DNA of 52,279 nt from Bacteroides stercorirosoris (GCF_900142015.1 NZ_FQZN01000037.1:1-52279), one strand, 5' to 3'. Positions 1 through 9,268 are shown, numbered from the stretch's first letter. Made by a program: numbers and translations. Notes: generated by a model from the sequence alone, not told the origin.

Positions 1-301
1 GAGACTTTACAGAAAAAAATTAAGAGAAAAGCTCACGTAAAGTAAAACTGTTCTCTTAATTTATTAGAAAGAGGGACATTTACTGAATATCCCTAGGTAT
101 TTTATTGTTTTACCTACCACCTCCCCCTACGGGTACTCCTCCTCCCGGGAGGAGGAGAATGGAGATAGTACTGTTTATCATTTGCCTCATTTCTACGCTG
201 TTATGAATCTGTTTTAACTCCTGATTCACATTATTAATTGCTGTGCAGCGTTAGAGTGGACGCGGCCTCCCGCAATTAATATTTAATATTTAATAATCAC
301 C
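1..301. other. Intergenic region with a perfect GC-rich palindrome
   Basis: No convincing gene was found. The most notable structure is a perfect palindrome at 136-157 with 11-base arms built of CTCC and GGAG steps around a central CCCGGG. Near 275-295 there is an AT-rich repeat of the type AATATTTAATATTTAAT. The palindrome could be a transcript-end hairpin for a gene to the left or for the minus-strand peptidase, but it has no clear T-run on either side. A short proline/glycine-rich reading frame crosses it on the minus strand without a good start codon. Confidence 0.4.
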
Positions 302-1462
302 CTACATTTCAATGATTTCCTCCTTGCACAGCGTCAGTTTCTCTACCCCCTCTGCCGTCACTGCCCAAGAGTTTTCTATACCCAACGGGCCGACACCCGG
401 CAATACAATCTTCGGTTCGAGAGCAAACACCATGCCCGGTTCTAATTCCTGTTTCATGCGCGGAGCCAGTACAGGGGCTTCATTGATTTCCAAGCCGATG
501 CCATGACCGATGAACTTCGCCTTCTGCCCTGCTCCCATAAAGTAATCGGCAAAACCGGCCTTGGTCACCAAGTCAATAGCCGTGTTATAAAGGTCTTCGC
601 ACACGGCACCCGGCTTTGCTTTCTCAACCACAGCCTCCTGTATTTCCAGACAAGTCTGGTGTGCCGCATATGCCTTTTCCGATAATTTTCCGATGGAGAA
701 CACACGGCTCATATCTCCCATATAACCGTTGAAGTTTCCACCCATATCAACCATAAGACTCTGTCCGGGCTGCAACAGGGCACCGTTTGCACCGATAGGC
801 AATGACGGATCAAGTCCTTCGCCACCCAAAGCAAAGTCATAAGGTGCAGGTGCCGTAGCATTATCTCCCGCCAACAAACTGCCCATGAATATCTCCATAC
901 TCTGACCGAATGTGCGGAAAATGCCGAGACATCCCTCCAGACGCATCAGACGTTCTATCTCAATAGACAACTGACGGTCAGTCATCCCCGGCTTATACAC
1001 GGTAGGAATCTGTTCATACGCCTTTGTATGGGCAATACCTGAGCGACGGAACATTTCAAGTTCAATGCTCGTCTTCACACTGCGTGCCTTGCGGATAAGG
1101 GGTGTTCCATTCACCACAGTAGCTTCCGGGAAGCAAGCCGCCAGACGGGTATATTCCGTATAAGCCAGTTCATCACCTTCCAGCATCAGCTTTGCGGGCA
1201 ACGGCAAGCCGCATTCTTTCAGCAAATCGGGCAACTGTTCAGGTTTACGGATAGGGTGAATATGCTCACCCTCAATGTTATTAGGGCGCTTAATGAACAA
1301 GCGGGCCGGAGCATTCAACGGCAGATACAAATAACCGCTGACAACACGTCCATACGTATAGATTAAGTTTACATTGCAGGTAATAAGAGCGGCGTCAATT
1401 TCTTGTTGAGCCATGAGAGCACGTATCTTATCGCGTCTCAACTTCAATTCCGGTTGTAACAT
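302..1462 (-). CDS. M24 family aminopeptidase (Xaa-Pro peptidase / creatinase fold)
   Basis: Probable cytoplasmic metallopeptidase that removes N-terminal residues next to proline. About 386 residues: a creatinase-type N-terminal domain (about 1-130) then a pita-bread catalytic domain. All five metal ligands expected of M24 are visible: Asp in VDMGG, Asp in GDMSR, His in GHGIGLE, Glu in ALEPK and Glu in GIENSW. A longer frame begins at a TTG at 1486, but a -7 box at 1491-1498 would start the transcript near 1484, so the ATG at 1462, preceded by AAAGAG, is preferred. No signal peptide. It stands alone, upstream of nothing in the window. The exact specificity (aminopeptidase P or Xaa-Pro dipeptidase) cannot be read from sequence. 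Confidence 0.88.
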   Translation of the reverse strand: MLQPELKLRRDKIRALMAQQEIDAALITCNVNLIYTYGRVVSGYLYLPLNAPARLFIKRPNNIEGEHIHPIRKPEQLPDLLKECGLPLPAKLMLEGDELAYTEYTRLAACFPEATVVNGTPLIRKARSVKTSIELEMFRRSGIAHTKAYEQIPTVYKPGMTDRQLSIEIERLMRLEGCLGIFRTFGQSMEIFMGSLLAGDNATAPAPYDFALGGEGLDPSLPIGANGALLQPGQSLMVDMGGNFNGYMGDMSRVFSIGKLSEKAYAAHQTCLEIQEAVVEKAKPGAVCEDLYNTAIDLVTKAGFADYFMGAGQKAKFIGHGIGLEINEAPVLAPRMKQELEPGMVFALEPKIVLPGVGPLGIENSWAVTAEGVEKLTLCKEEIIEM

Positions 1463-1490
1463 CTCTTTGTTATTTATGATTTTCAAGGCA

Positions 1491-1498
1491 CAAAGGTA
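1491..1498 (-). promoter_or_regulatory. -7 promoter box of the M24 peptidase gene
   Basis: On the minus strand this reads TACCTTTG, matching the Bacteroides -7 consensus TAnnTTTG. It lies about 30 bases upstream of the ATG at 1462. No clear -33 TTTG was seen at the usual distance. Confidence 0.5.
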
Positions 1499-1592
1499 CT
1501 AAAAAAAGGGGATAAAAAAAGTACTGCCCTACACCTTCACAGGCAGGGGCAGCACAAACCACAAATACAAATACAACTAAACAAAGTTTCCT

Positions 1593-2930
1593 TTAAATAA
1601 TTCCCTGACCCATCATGGCGTGAGCCACCTTCATGAAGCCTGCAATGTTGGCTCCCTTCACGTAGTTGATGTAACCGTCAGGTTCTGTCCCATATTTTAC
1701 GCATTGTGCATGAATGCCGTGCATAATAGCGTGCAGTTTTTCGTCCACTTCGGCAGCACTCCAACTGAGGTGCATTGCGTTCTGCGACATTTCCAGGCCT
1801 GAAGTGGCAACGCCACCGGCATTGACAGCCTTACCCGGAGCATACATAATCTTATGTTCGATGAACAAGTCGATAGCTTCCGGCGTACAGCCCATATTGG
1901 ATATTTCACCTACACACATCACTTTATTTTCAATCAACTGGCGGGCATCGTCGCCGTTCAGTTCATTCTGCGTGGCACAAGGCAATGCAATATCAGCTTT
2001 CACTTCCCAAGGACGCTTGCCGGCAACAAATGTAGAGCCGGGGAATTCGTCTGCATACGGAGCCACAATGTCATTGCCCGATGCACGAAGTTCAAGCATA
2101 TAGTCTATCTTTTCGCCACTGATACCATTCGGGTCATAGATGTATCCGTCGGGACCGGAGATAGTAACCACCTTTGCACCCAGTTCGGTCGCTTTGGTAG
2201 CGGCACCCCAAGCCACATTTCCGAAACCGGAAATAGCGACAGTCTTACCTTTGATATCAATGCCTTTAGCTTGCAACATCTGATTCACGAAATACAATCC
2301 ACCGAAACCGGTAGCTTCCGGACGAATCAGCGAACCGCCGAATTCCATACCTTTTCCGGTAAATGTACCGGTAAATTCACGTGTCAGCTTCTTATACATA
2401 CCGAACATATAGCCCACTTCACGGCCACCTACACCGATATCACCGGCAGGTACGTCCATATCCGGACCGAGGTGACGCCACAATTCAAGCATGAAAGCCT
2501 GGCAGAAGCGCATGATTTCAGCATCGCTCTTACCGCGCGGAGAGAAATCGGAACCACCTTTACCGCCACCCATAGGCAGAGTAGTCAGTGCATTCTTGAA
2601 AGTCTGTTCAAAACCTAAGAATTTCAGAATAGAGAGGTTTACGGACGCATGGAAACGAATACCACCTTTGTACGGGCCAATGGCATTGTTGAATTGTACA
2701 CGGTAACCGAGGTTGGTTTGCACTTCACCTTTATCGTCTACCCACGTAACACGGAACGTGAAGATTCGGTCCGGTTCAACCAAGCGTTCTATAATTTTAG
2801 CTTTCTCGAACTCTGGATGCTGGTTATAGATATCTTCGATGGAAAGAAGTACTTCCTTTACGGCTTGAAGATATTCAGACTCGCCGGGATGCTTTGCCTC
2901 TAAAGAGGACATAATTCGTTCGATATTCAT
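1593..2930 (-). CDS. gdhA: NADP-type glutamate dehydrogenase
   Basis: Reversible reductive amination of 2-oxoglutarate to glutamate, a main ammonia-assimilation route in Bacteroides; cytoplasmic, expected hexamer. The 445-residue length is that of class I hexameric enzymes. Visible family blocks: substrate-binding NAIGPYKGGIRFH, the catalytic-lysine region LPMGGGKGGSDF, PAGDIGVGGREVGYMFG, and a Rossmann glycine motif in VAISGFGNVAWGA. Starts at an ATG at 2930 with a leader of about 65 bases. The leader holds an 8-base inverted repeat just after the predicted transcription start (see separate entry), which may be a regulator site. Cofactor preference is inferred from overall class; direct assignment of NADP over NAD would need assay. 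Confidence 0.95.
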   Translation of the reverse strand: MNIERIMSSLEAKHPGESEYLQAVKEVLLSIEDIYNQHPEFEKAKIIERLVEPDRIFTFRVTWVDDKGEVQTNLGYRVQFNNAIGPYKGGIRFHASVNLSILKFLGFEQTFKNALTTLPMGGGKGGSDFSPRGKSDAEIMRFCQAFMLELWRHLGPDMDVPAGDIGVGGREVGYMFGMYKKLTREFTGTFTGKGMEFGGSLIRPEATGFGGLYFVNQMLQAKGIDIKGKTVAISGFGNVAWGAATKATELGAKVVTISGPDGYIYDPNGISGEKIDYMLELRASGNDIVAPYADEFPGSTFVAGKRPWEVKADIALPCATQNELNGDDARQLIENKVMCVGEISNMGCTPEAIDLFIEHKIMYAPGKAVNAGGVATSGLEMSQNAMHLSWSAAEVDEKLHAIMHGIHAQCVKYGTEPDGYINYVKGANIAGFMKVAHAMMGQGII

Positions 2931-2971
2931 AATATTACGTTTTAAAAGGTTTGTCCTTTCGTGATTTTAAG

Positions 2972-3012
2972 GTTATTCGAACAAAATGTCAACGAATAAC
3001 ACTGCAAATATA
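2972..3012 (-). promoter_or_regulatory. gdhA promoter -7 box with adjacent inverted repeat
   Basis: On the minus strand TATATTTG (3005-3012) fits the Bacteroides -7 consensus. Immediately downstream, GTTATTCG (2972-2979) and CGAATAAC (2993-3000) form a perfect 8-base inverted repeat with a 13-base spacer, covering roughly +1 to +27 of the predicted transcript. That placement suits an operator or a leader hairpin. A matching -33 element is not obvious. Confidence 0.5.
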
Positions 3013-3088
3013 GGGAAACTTTTGAATTTACCTATATTTTTCAGTGATATTTTGATTAAATAATAATAAAATGATATTTCCCAAAGAA

Positions 3089-3137
3089 AAGGAGGGGTGC
3101 ATCAAAAGTTATGCGGCACTTTTAACACACCCCCCTT
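3089..3137 (-). terminator. Hairpin terminator after the S9 peptidase gene
   Basis: Arms AAGGAGGGGTG (3089-3099) and CACACCCCCCTT (3126-3137) pair with one or two irregularities, and an inner stem AAAAGT/ACTTTT (3104-3109 with 3118-3123) continues the helix. Read on the minus strand the hairpin follows the S9 peptidase stop codon and is followed by TTCTTT. It also separates this gene from gdhA. Confidence 0.6.
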
Positions 3138-3150
3138 ACACTTTTCATCT

Positions 3151-5262
3151 TTAGAACTTAGGATTCATTCCCAGGTTATACATGACAAAGCCATAGATGT
3201 CCGCCTGTTCTTCCAGAACTTTGGTCATAGGCTTGCCTGCACCGTGTCCGGCTTTGCTGTCGATGCGGATAATGGTAGGATTCGTTCCGTCATTGCATTC
3301 TTGCAGGGTAGCGGCAAATTTGAATGAGTGGGCGGGAACTACACGGTCGTCATGATCGGCCGTAGTAACCATAGTAGCGGGATACTTGGTACCCGGTTTC
3401 ATGTTGTGCAACGGAGAATAGCCTTTCAGATACTCAAACATTTCCTTGCTGTCCTCACTGGTACCATAATCGCTTGCCCAGTTCCAGCCGATGGTGAACT
3501 TATGATAACGGAGCATATCCATCACGCCCACCTCCGGAATAGCCACGCGGAACAGGTCGGGACGCTGCGTCATACAGGCGCCTACCAACAAACCGCCATT
3601 GGAACCACCCACGATGGCAATCTTATCTTTATCGGTATACTTATTATTAATAAGGTATTCGGCAGCCGAAATGAAGTCATCAAAAACATTCTGCTTCTGC
3701 ATCTTCGTTCCTGCTACGTGCCAGTCTTCACCATACTCGCCACCGCCACGCAAGTTGGCCTGTGCGTAGATACCGCCATTCTCCAAGAACGGAATACGTG
3801 TAGTGGAGAAGCCAGGATAGAGGCTGATGTTGAAGCCACCGTAAGCGTACAGATACACCGGATTCTTACCGTCTTTCTTCAAGTCCTTCTTATAAGTAAG
3901 GAACATAGGTATCTTCGTACCGTCCTTGCTGGGATAGAACACCTGCTCAGTCACATATTCATCCGGATTGAACGCTACCTTGGGAGCACGGAAAAGCTCG
4001 TAGGTATTCTTGTCCATATCATACTTATAAGTAGCACCGGGGGTAGTGAACGACGTGAAGCCGAAGAAACATTCCTTATCGTCCTTATTCCCGCTGAAAC
4101 CTACGGTACCGAGTGACGGCAACTGTATTTCCTGTATTTCCTTACCATTCAGGTCGTATACATAAGCATGGTTGGCAACGTCCTTATCGTATGTCAGGAA
4201 GAGTTTTCCACCTATTACTTCGGCACTGGAAAGCACGTTTTCTGTTTCAGGGATCAGTTCCGTCCAGTCTTTCAAGGCAGGCTTGTTGATGTCTGCCACC
4301 ATCAGACGGTATTTGGGAGCACCGTAATTGGTGAACATATACATCTTGTCACCAATGATCTCAAGCGGATAATAGTTATAGTCCATATCCGTAGCCATTG
4401 CCACAAACGGGGCATTCGGTTTGCGCAGGTCTTTCATGTAGATGGCGTTTCCGCGTCCGTCGCCACTCTCATACAAAAACAGGACTGTTTCGTCCTCGTT
4501 GACGCTGGTGGTATAGAAACGCTTTGGATAATTCGGATTCTGATAAATCAATTTGTCCTCCGATTGCGGGGTACCCATCTTATGATAGTAAACCTTGTGG
4601 TTTTCATTCACATTGGAGAGTTCAATGCCTTTCTTCGGCCTGTCGTAAGCACTGTAATAGAATCCGTCGCCTTGCCAGGATGTTCCGGTCACCTTTGCCC
4701 ATTCTATATGTTCATCCAACAGTTTGCCACTTTCCGTGTCCAGCACATATATTTCCGTCCAGTCCGAACCGCTACGCGAGATAGTGTAAGCTGTATATTT
4801 ACCATCGTTTGAGAAAGAAATACCGGTCAGTGCTACTGTACCGTCATCCGACAGCTTGTTGGGGTCGAGGAACACACGCGGTTCGCCATCCAGATTATCC
4901 TGCACATAAAGCACACTCTGATTCTGCAAACCATCATTCTTGTAGAAATAATACTTGCCATGTTTCTTGAATGGCGTACCAATCTTTTCGTAATTGGCTA
5001 AATCCGTCAGCCGTTTCAGCAGGGCATCACGGAAAGGAATTTTAGACAAGTAGTCGTTCGTTACTTTGTTTTGCGCTTCCACCCATGCGGCGGTTGCGGC
5101 AGAAGTATCATTTTCCAGCCAACGATACGGGTCGGGCACTTCTGTTCCGAAATAAACGTCTACCGTATCCACCTTCGCGGTTTCAGGATACGCAAGTTTC
5201 TGTTGTTGTTGTGCACATGACATCATGATGATACCGGTTGCGAATAAAGTTACTTTTTTCAT
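3151..5262 (-). CDS. Prolyl oligopeptidase (S9 family), lipoprotein
   Basis: Serine peptidase expected to cleave short proline-containing peptides, probably lipid-anchored in the envelope. The N-terminus MKKVTLFATGIIMMSCAQ is a lipoprotein signal with a Cys after a short hydrophobic stretch. A beta-propeller occupies roughly residues 60-430 and an alpha/beta hydrolase domain the rest. The nucleophile serine lies in GGSNGG (around residue 550), the aspartate in DHDDRVVP (around 640) and the histidine in KAGHGAGKP (around 675), so the triad is complete. Total length is about 703 residues, usual for S9A. An in-frame ATG three codons upstream (5271) is possible, but the start at 5262 gives the better signal peptide. 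It is a single gene followed by a hairpin terminator. Confidence 0.93.
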   Translation of the reverse strand: MKKVTLFATGIIMMSCAQQQQKLAYPETAKVDTVDVYFGTEVPDPYRWLENDTSAATAAWVEAQNKVTNDYLSKIPFRDALLKRLTDLANYEKIGTPFKKHGKYYFYKNDGLQNQSVLYVQDNLDGEPRVFLDPNKLSDDGTVALTGISFSNDGKYTAYTISRSGSDWTEIYVLDTESGKLLDEHIEWAKVTGTSWQGDGFYYSAYDRPKKGIELSNVNENHKVYYHKMGTPQSEDKLIYQNPNYPKRFYTTSVNEDETVLFLYESGDGRGNAIYMKDLRKPNAPFVAMATDMDYNYYPLEIIGDKMYMFTNYGAPKYRLMVADINKPALKDWTELIPETENVLSSAEVIGGKLFLTYDKDVANHAYVYDLNGKEIQEIQLPSLGTVGFSGNKDDKECFFGFTSFTTPGATYKYDMDKNTYELFRAPKVAFNPDEYVTEQVFYPSKDGTKIPMFLTYKKDLKKDGKNPVYLYAYGGFNISLYPGFSTTRIPFLENGGIYAQANLRGGGEYGEDWHVAGTKMQKQNVFDDFISAAEYLINNKYTDKDKIAIVGGSNGGLLVGACMTQRPDLFRVAIPEVGVMDMLRYHKFTIGWNWASDYGTSEDSKEMFEYLKGYSPLHNMKPGTKYPATMVTTADHDDRVVPAHSFKFAATLQECNDGTNPTIIRIDSKAGHGAGKPMTKVLEEQADIYGFVMYNLGMNPKF

Positions 5263-5271
5263 ACTATACAT

Positions 5272-5845
5272 AATATAAGAGTGTGATTGTTATCTCTTTA
5301 GCACTGTCGTTATGCAATCTTATTTCTTTATAGGCGTTAAAATTACAAAAACAACTGATGGCAAACAAGGATTTGCAGTACAATTATATTTCAAAGGGCA
5401 TTTCTTTTTATTTCCTGCCTGCCATTCTTGTCCGTACCCGCCTTAGGGAGTTAAGTTGTCGCACCGCCACTTTTATCACTTTTCCCTGTGGTAACTAAAG
5501 AAAATCGCAGCAAACGCTTATTCTTTCCATCGTGGAGTTTTTTTCTTTCTACCACGGAGAAAGTTTCTTTCCATCATGGTGGAAAGAAAAAAACTCCACG
5601 GTGGAAAGAATAAATATTGGTATGCAAAAGTAATAGGCTTCGCCAGCAAAAAGATTAGGAATGCCTATAAAAGAAGTTAGCCTATAGTAAAACAGGTACG
5701 AAGAGTTTAAATACCGTCACAAGAAGTCGAAAATCTATCATTTTCCTTCATTTTTGATAGTTTTTAGAGCTTTTATGGCAGTATTCAAACCTCGTTTCGC
5801 CAAATAATCGCTAACCTTGCATCCGAAAACAAAGGTTAACAAGCC
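5272..5845. other. Long intergenic region between divergent genes
   Basis: This 570-base spacer separates the minus-strand peptidase from the plus-strand GH9 gene. No gene was recognised in it. It contains the large hairpin at 5521-5610 (listed separately). Just before the GH9 start there is a 7-base inverted repeat TAACCTT (5812-5818) / AAGGTTA (5832-5838), which could be an operator. A weak -7-like TAACCTTG overlaps its left arm. Confidence 0.5.
5521..5610. repeat. Large intergenic inverted repeat
   Basis: The left arm (5521-5554) and right arm (5577-5610) are nearly perfect reverse complements: about 34 bases with few mismatches, built from CTTTCC, CGTGG and a T-run. The loop itself folds again as GAAAG/CTTTC. 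The motif CTTTCCAYSRTGG recurs three times in alternating orientation, so the element looks assembled from a short palindromic unit. It lies in a noncoding spacer about 240 bases before the GH9 gene. It could be a transcript hairpin, a REP-like element or a remnant of a miniature transposon. Confidence 0.75.
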
Positions 5846-8311
5846 ATGAGAAAAACATCATTCATACTATTCTTACTATTCATTGGTCATACTTCCATGT
5901 TCAGTCAGTCCCGTCTGGCGGAAGATGCACAATTGGAAAAGCAACTTCATGAAACAGGCTTGATTCATGCTCCGCTACCTTTGAATACCGAGCGGTCTTT
6001 CGAAGAAAAAGCCCTGAAAAAAGAAGTCCTGTCCAGCCAACCGCTTACGGCGTCTGATGGAACAGACGGATGGCGTCACTCCGGAAAAGGGAAAATGTCT
6101 TTTTCCAGAGAAAAATCCGTATCGGGTAAAGGCAGCATCCGTTTATCTTTCCCCACATATACAGGGAAAAGAGCTACCGGTTCTCCCTCCGACCCCGACT
6201 ATGCCACCTACGGAAACAGCCGCGTCACCTATCACGTCAACGGAAAAAACTGGGAAGGGTACAACAGAATCTCCTTCTTCATCTATCCCGATTGCGACGG
6301 AGCGCGCGTAGTCAATATGAACCTGACATTTACCAATGACACTTCCACCCCCAAAGAAGAATATAACTCACCCAGCGGTTCGCATCTCATCAACCTCGTA
6401 AACAAGACATGGAACCACTGCTTCCTTGAGATAGACGAATATCAGCGTGATAAAGTAATGGCAATCAGTTTTGATACAGCCCTGAAAGGGAAAGACCGGA
6501 CTACGGGCGATTCCGCCATTTATTATATTGACGGCATCCGGCTACAACAAATCAAGAGCCCTGAGAAGGTAAGCGGATGGAACCCGGCAGAACATACAAT
6601 CGCCTATTCCACCACAGGATATGATACGGACGACCGGAAAACGGCTGTCGTCAACGCCGGATTGTGCGATCAATGGAAACATTTCCAACTGGTTAATGCC
6701 GCAAACAGCCGGGTTGCCTACGAAGGTCCGCTGAAACAGGAACAAACGACTATCGGAGCATTCGGAGTTATCGACTTTACCGCCTTCAACCAGCCGGGAA
6801 ATTATCAGCTGAAAGTGGGTGACATCATGACGCCCCCGTTCCGGATAGGGGCAAACCTATGGGATAACTCCCTTTGGAGAGTGCTGAATTTCCTCTTTTG
6901 CCAGCGTTGCGGGCATCCCGTCCCCGACAAACACGCTGCCTGCCATACGGATTTGTTTTCCCGGCATGGCGTCAAAAGCATCTCCTATTCGGGCGGATGG
7001 CACGATGCAGGCGACTTATCGCAACAGACCTTACAGACCGGCGACGTGACTTTCTCTCTACTTGAAGCCTACAATCGCCTCAAAGAAACCAATGTCCCAC
7101 TGGCTGCACGCTTATTGGAAGAGGCTGAATGGGGAATCGAGTTTATCTTGAAAAACCGTTACGGAGATGGTTACCGCGCCAGCAGTATGGGATTGCTTAT
7201 CTGGCAGGATGGCATTCTAAATACATCAGACGATATTCATTCTGTACGTGTTCAGAACATGGCATTCGACAACTTCCTGTATGCAGGCTATGAGGCATAC
7301 GCCGCAATGACCATAGACCGGGACCCGATGCTGCAAGAACATCTGCGGAAAGTGGCGGAAGAAGATTTCTCATTCGCTACGGAAAAGTTCAGAAAAGACG
7401 GTTTCGACCGGTTCAAGCAGATGTACGAGCATAGTTACAATACATCCCACAGCCAGTATATGGCAACCATATCCTGGTCTGCCAGTATGCTCTATAAATT
7501 GACGGGCAAATCCTTCTATGCGGAAACTGCCGCAGAAGCCATCCGCTACGTACTCGATTGCCAACGCACCGAACCGCTGAAAGACAAAGGAAAGACCTGC
7601 GGATTCTTCTATCGGGATAAATCGCGGAAATCCATTGTACACTATATCCATCAGTCGCGCGAGCAAGTCTATATGCAAGCCATGGCCTTGCTTTGCGAAA
7701 CGCAGAAGGGACACCCTGATTATCCAAAGTGGTCGAACTCCATAAAACTATACGGAAACTATCTGAAAGGCCTGATGGCATATACCCAACCCTACGGAAT
7801 GATTCCGAGCGGGGTATATCATGCGGAAGAATACAAAGATTCCACCGGTTTCTACTCCCTCCATCTTTTTCCGCCTGCCAATGCACAGGAACTGTACACG
7901 AAGCAGGTTACACGGGGAGTCAAGCTCGACAAAGAGCACTATCTGAAACGTTTCCCCGTATGGTTCAGCATCTTCAACGGCAATACAGCCATCCATCTTT
8001 CCACCGGAAAATCCGCCGCCATCTGCGGAAATTTCCTTAAAGATGAAGAGTTGCTGAGCATCGGACGGGAACAACTTTACTGGACCGTCGGAAAGAATCC
8101 TTTCGGACAATCCCTGATATACGGAGAGGGATACAACTATCCGCAGATGAACACTTTCTCCTCCGGCGAGATGACCGGCGAGATGCCTGTCGGAATCCGC
8201 ACGCTGGGCAATGATGACATCCCCTATTGGCCGCAGACCAATAATGCCTGTTATAAAGAAGTATGGGTGACCTCGGCAGGGAAATGGCTATCGCTTATCG
8301 CCGAATACTAA
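5846..8311 (+). CDS. Glycoside hydrolase family 9 endoglucanase-like protein, secreted
   Basis: Probable beta-glucan hydrolase. The N-terminus has a signal peptide (hydrophobic FILFLLFIGHTSMFS after MRKTS). Residues about 55-230 form a carbohydrate-binding-like beta domain and about 235-335 an Ig-like domain (CelD_N type). The (alpha/alpha)6 catalytic domain follows, with the GH9 signature WHDAGD holding the catalytic-base aspartates. The C-terminal active-site strip is present (VGKNPFGQS, then YKEVWVTSAGKW, where the acid glutamate is expected). At 821 residues it is full length for a multi-domain GH9. It forms a likely operon with the ThuA-like gene 38 bases downstream. No SusC/SusD pair is present, so this is not a classic utilisation locus, and the substrate (mixed-linkage glucan, xyloglucan backbone or other) is unknown. 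Confidence 0.88.
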   Translation: MRKTSFILFLLFIGHTSMFSQSRLAEDAQLEKQLHETGLIHAPLPLNTERSFEEKALKKEVLSSQPLTASDGTDGWRHSGKGKMSFSREKSVSGKGSIRLSFPTYTGKRATGSPSDPDYATYGNSRVTYHVNGKNWEGYNRISFFIYPDCDGARVVNMNLTFTNDTSTPKEEYNSPSGSHLINLVNKTWNHCFLEIDEYQRDKVMAISFDTALKGKDRTTGDSAIYYIDGIRLQQIKSPEKVSGWNPAEHTIAYSTTGYDTDDRKTAVVNAGLCDQWKHFQLVNAANSRVAYEGPLKQEQTTIGAFGVIDFTAFNQPGNYQLKVGDIMTPPFRIGANLWDNSLWRVLNFLFCQRCGHPVPDKHAACHTDLFSRHGVKSISYSGGWHDAGDLSQQTLQTGDVTFSLLEAYNRLKETNVPLAARLLEEAEWGIEFILKNRYGDGYRASSMGLLIWQDGILNTSDDIHSVRVQNMAFDNFLYAGYEAYAAMTIDRDPMLQEHLRKVAEEDFSFATEKFRKDGFDRFKQMYEHSYNTSHSQYMATISWSASMLYKLTGKSFYAETAAEAIRYVLDCQRTEPLKDKGKTCGFFYRDKSRKSIVHYIHQSREQVYMQAMALLCETQKGHPDYPKWSNSIKLYGNYLKGLMAYTQPYGMIPSGVYHAEEYKDSTGFYSLHLFPPANAQELYTKQVTRGVKLDKEHYLKRFPVWFSIFNGNTAIHLSTGKSAAICGNFLKDEELLSIGREQLYWTVGKNPFGQSLIYGEGYNYPQMNTFSSGEMTGEMPVGIRTLGNDDIPYWPQTNNACYKEVWVTSAGKWLSLIAEY

Positions 8312-8349
8312 AAAAAAGAAACTATTAATCACATAAATATATAAACACT

Positions 8350-9162
8350 ATGAGAACAATCAAATTCTACTTAACTCTATTGTTTGCAGTCTGCACATTT
8401 CTGGTAAATGCGCAAACGCCCCAGGGATATCCGGCCAATTATGCCAATGCCCCCCGTTTCAAAGCGCTGGTTTATTATACTCAACATGCGGAAGAAGCAC
8501 ACTATCAATTCTCCTTGCAGGCAGTGGAGTTCTTCAAGAAACTGAACTACGGCAAAGGTTTTGTGCTGGACATCACCATGGACCTCTCCCAATACCCCTA
8601 CGAAAAGCTGAAAGACTATAACGTAGTGGTAATGCTCGACGGCTATCCCAATACAAAAGCCGAACGCGATGCTTTTGAGAAATACATGGAAAACGGAGGT
8701 GGCTGGGTAGGTTTCCACGTTGCCGCCTATAATGACAAAAACACAAATTGGCTTTGGTTTGTAGACTTTCTGGGTGGCGGGGTTTTCTATTGCAATAACT
8801 GGCCCCCTCAGCCCGTTCTGGTTGAAGTTGACAATGAGAATCACCCCGTCACCAAGAATTTACCAGCCTCCTTTGTGGCTCCGTCAAGCGAATGGTATCA
8901 ATGGAATCCCAGTCCAAGAGCCAACAAAGACGTAGAAGTCTTGCTTTCACTCTCTCCCAAGAACTATCCGTTAGGAATCAAAGACGTGGTCAATTTTGGC
9001 GATTTCCCTATTGTATGGACCAATACCAAGTACAGAATGATATACTTGAATATGGGACATGGCGATGAAGAATTTATCGATGCCACACAAAACCTCTTGT
9101 TTGTAAATGCCTTCCGCTGGGTGGTCAGTACAGATAAGAAAGGAGATCCGTTCAAGAAATAA
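8350..9162 (+). CDS. Secreted ThuA-like domain protein
   Basis: 270 residues with a clear signal peptide (IKFYLTLLFAVCTFLVNAQ). The mature part matches the ThuA (trehalose-utilisation) fold, a class I glutamine-amidotransferase-like domain. Typical blocks are LVYYTQHAEEAHYQFS, YNVVVMLDGYP, NGGGWVGFHVAAY, WFVDFLGGG, HPVTKNLPASF, SEWYQWNPSP and the terminal PIVWTN..YLNMGH. The family's biochemical role is not settled; in Bacteroidetes it often accompanies glycan-degrading enzymes, and here it follows a GH9 gene in the same direction. A related ThuA domain is fused to a GH18 domain elsewhere in this window. The start has an ordinary AT-rich leader. Confidence 0.8.
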   Translation: MRTIKFYLTLLFAVCTFLVNAQTPQGYPANYANAPRFKALVYYTQHAEEAHYQFSLQAVEFFKKLNYGKGFVLDITMDLSQYPYEKLKDYNVVVMLDGYPNTKAERDAFEKYMENGGGWVGFHVAAYNDKNTNWLWFVDFLGGGVFYCNNWPPQPVLVEVDNENHPVTKNLPASFVAPSSEWYQWNPSPRANKDVEVLLSLSPKNYPLGIKDVVNFGDFPIVWTNTKYRMIYLNMGHGDEEFIDATQNLLFVNAFRWVVSTDKKGDPFKK

Positions 9163-9196
9163 ATGGCATCTGAATAACTCGATTCACAAAAAAAAG

Positions 9197-9241
9197 AGCC
9201 TTGCAAACCAACAGTAGTACCACTCCGTAGTTTGCAAGGCT
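9197..9241. terminator. Bidirectional terminator between convergent genes
   Basis: AGCCTTGCAAAC (9197-9208) pairs perfectly over 12 bases with GTTTGCAAGGCT (9230-9241). It sits between the ThuA-like gene (plus) and the Rpn-like gene (minus). On the minus strand the stem is followed by a run of nine T, a textbook intrinsic terminator for the Rpn-like gene. Confidence 0.85.
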
Positions 9242-9268
9242 ACCAATAACAATACCAGAAGATTTCCC

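Noticed and set aside
130..240. Minus-strand frame ending in PGGGVPVGGGGR across the palindrome
   Set aside because: No ATG at a sensible place and the end is produced by the GC-rich palindrome; not enough to call a gene.
1854..2618. 254-codon frame antisense to gdhA
   Set aside because: Lies wholly within conserved glutamate dehydrogenase motifs; no family features.
3328..4116. 262-codon frame antisense to the S9 peptidase
   Set aside because: Complement of a well-supported catalytic domain; no independent evidence of coding.
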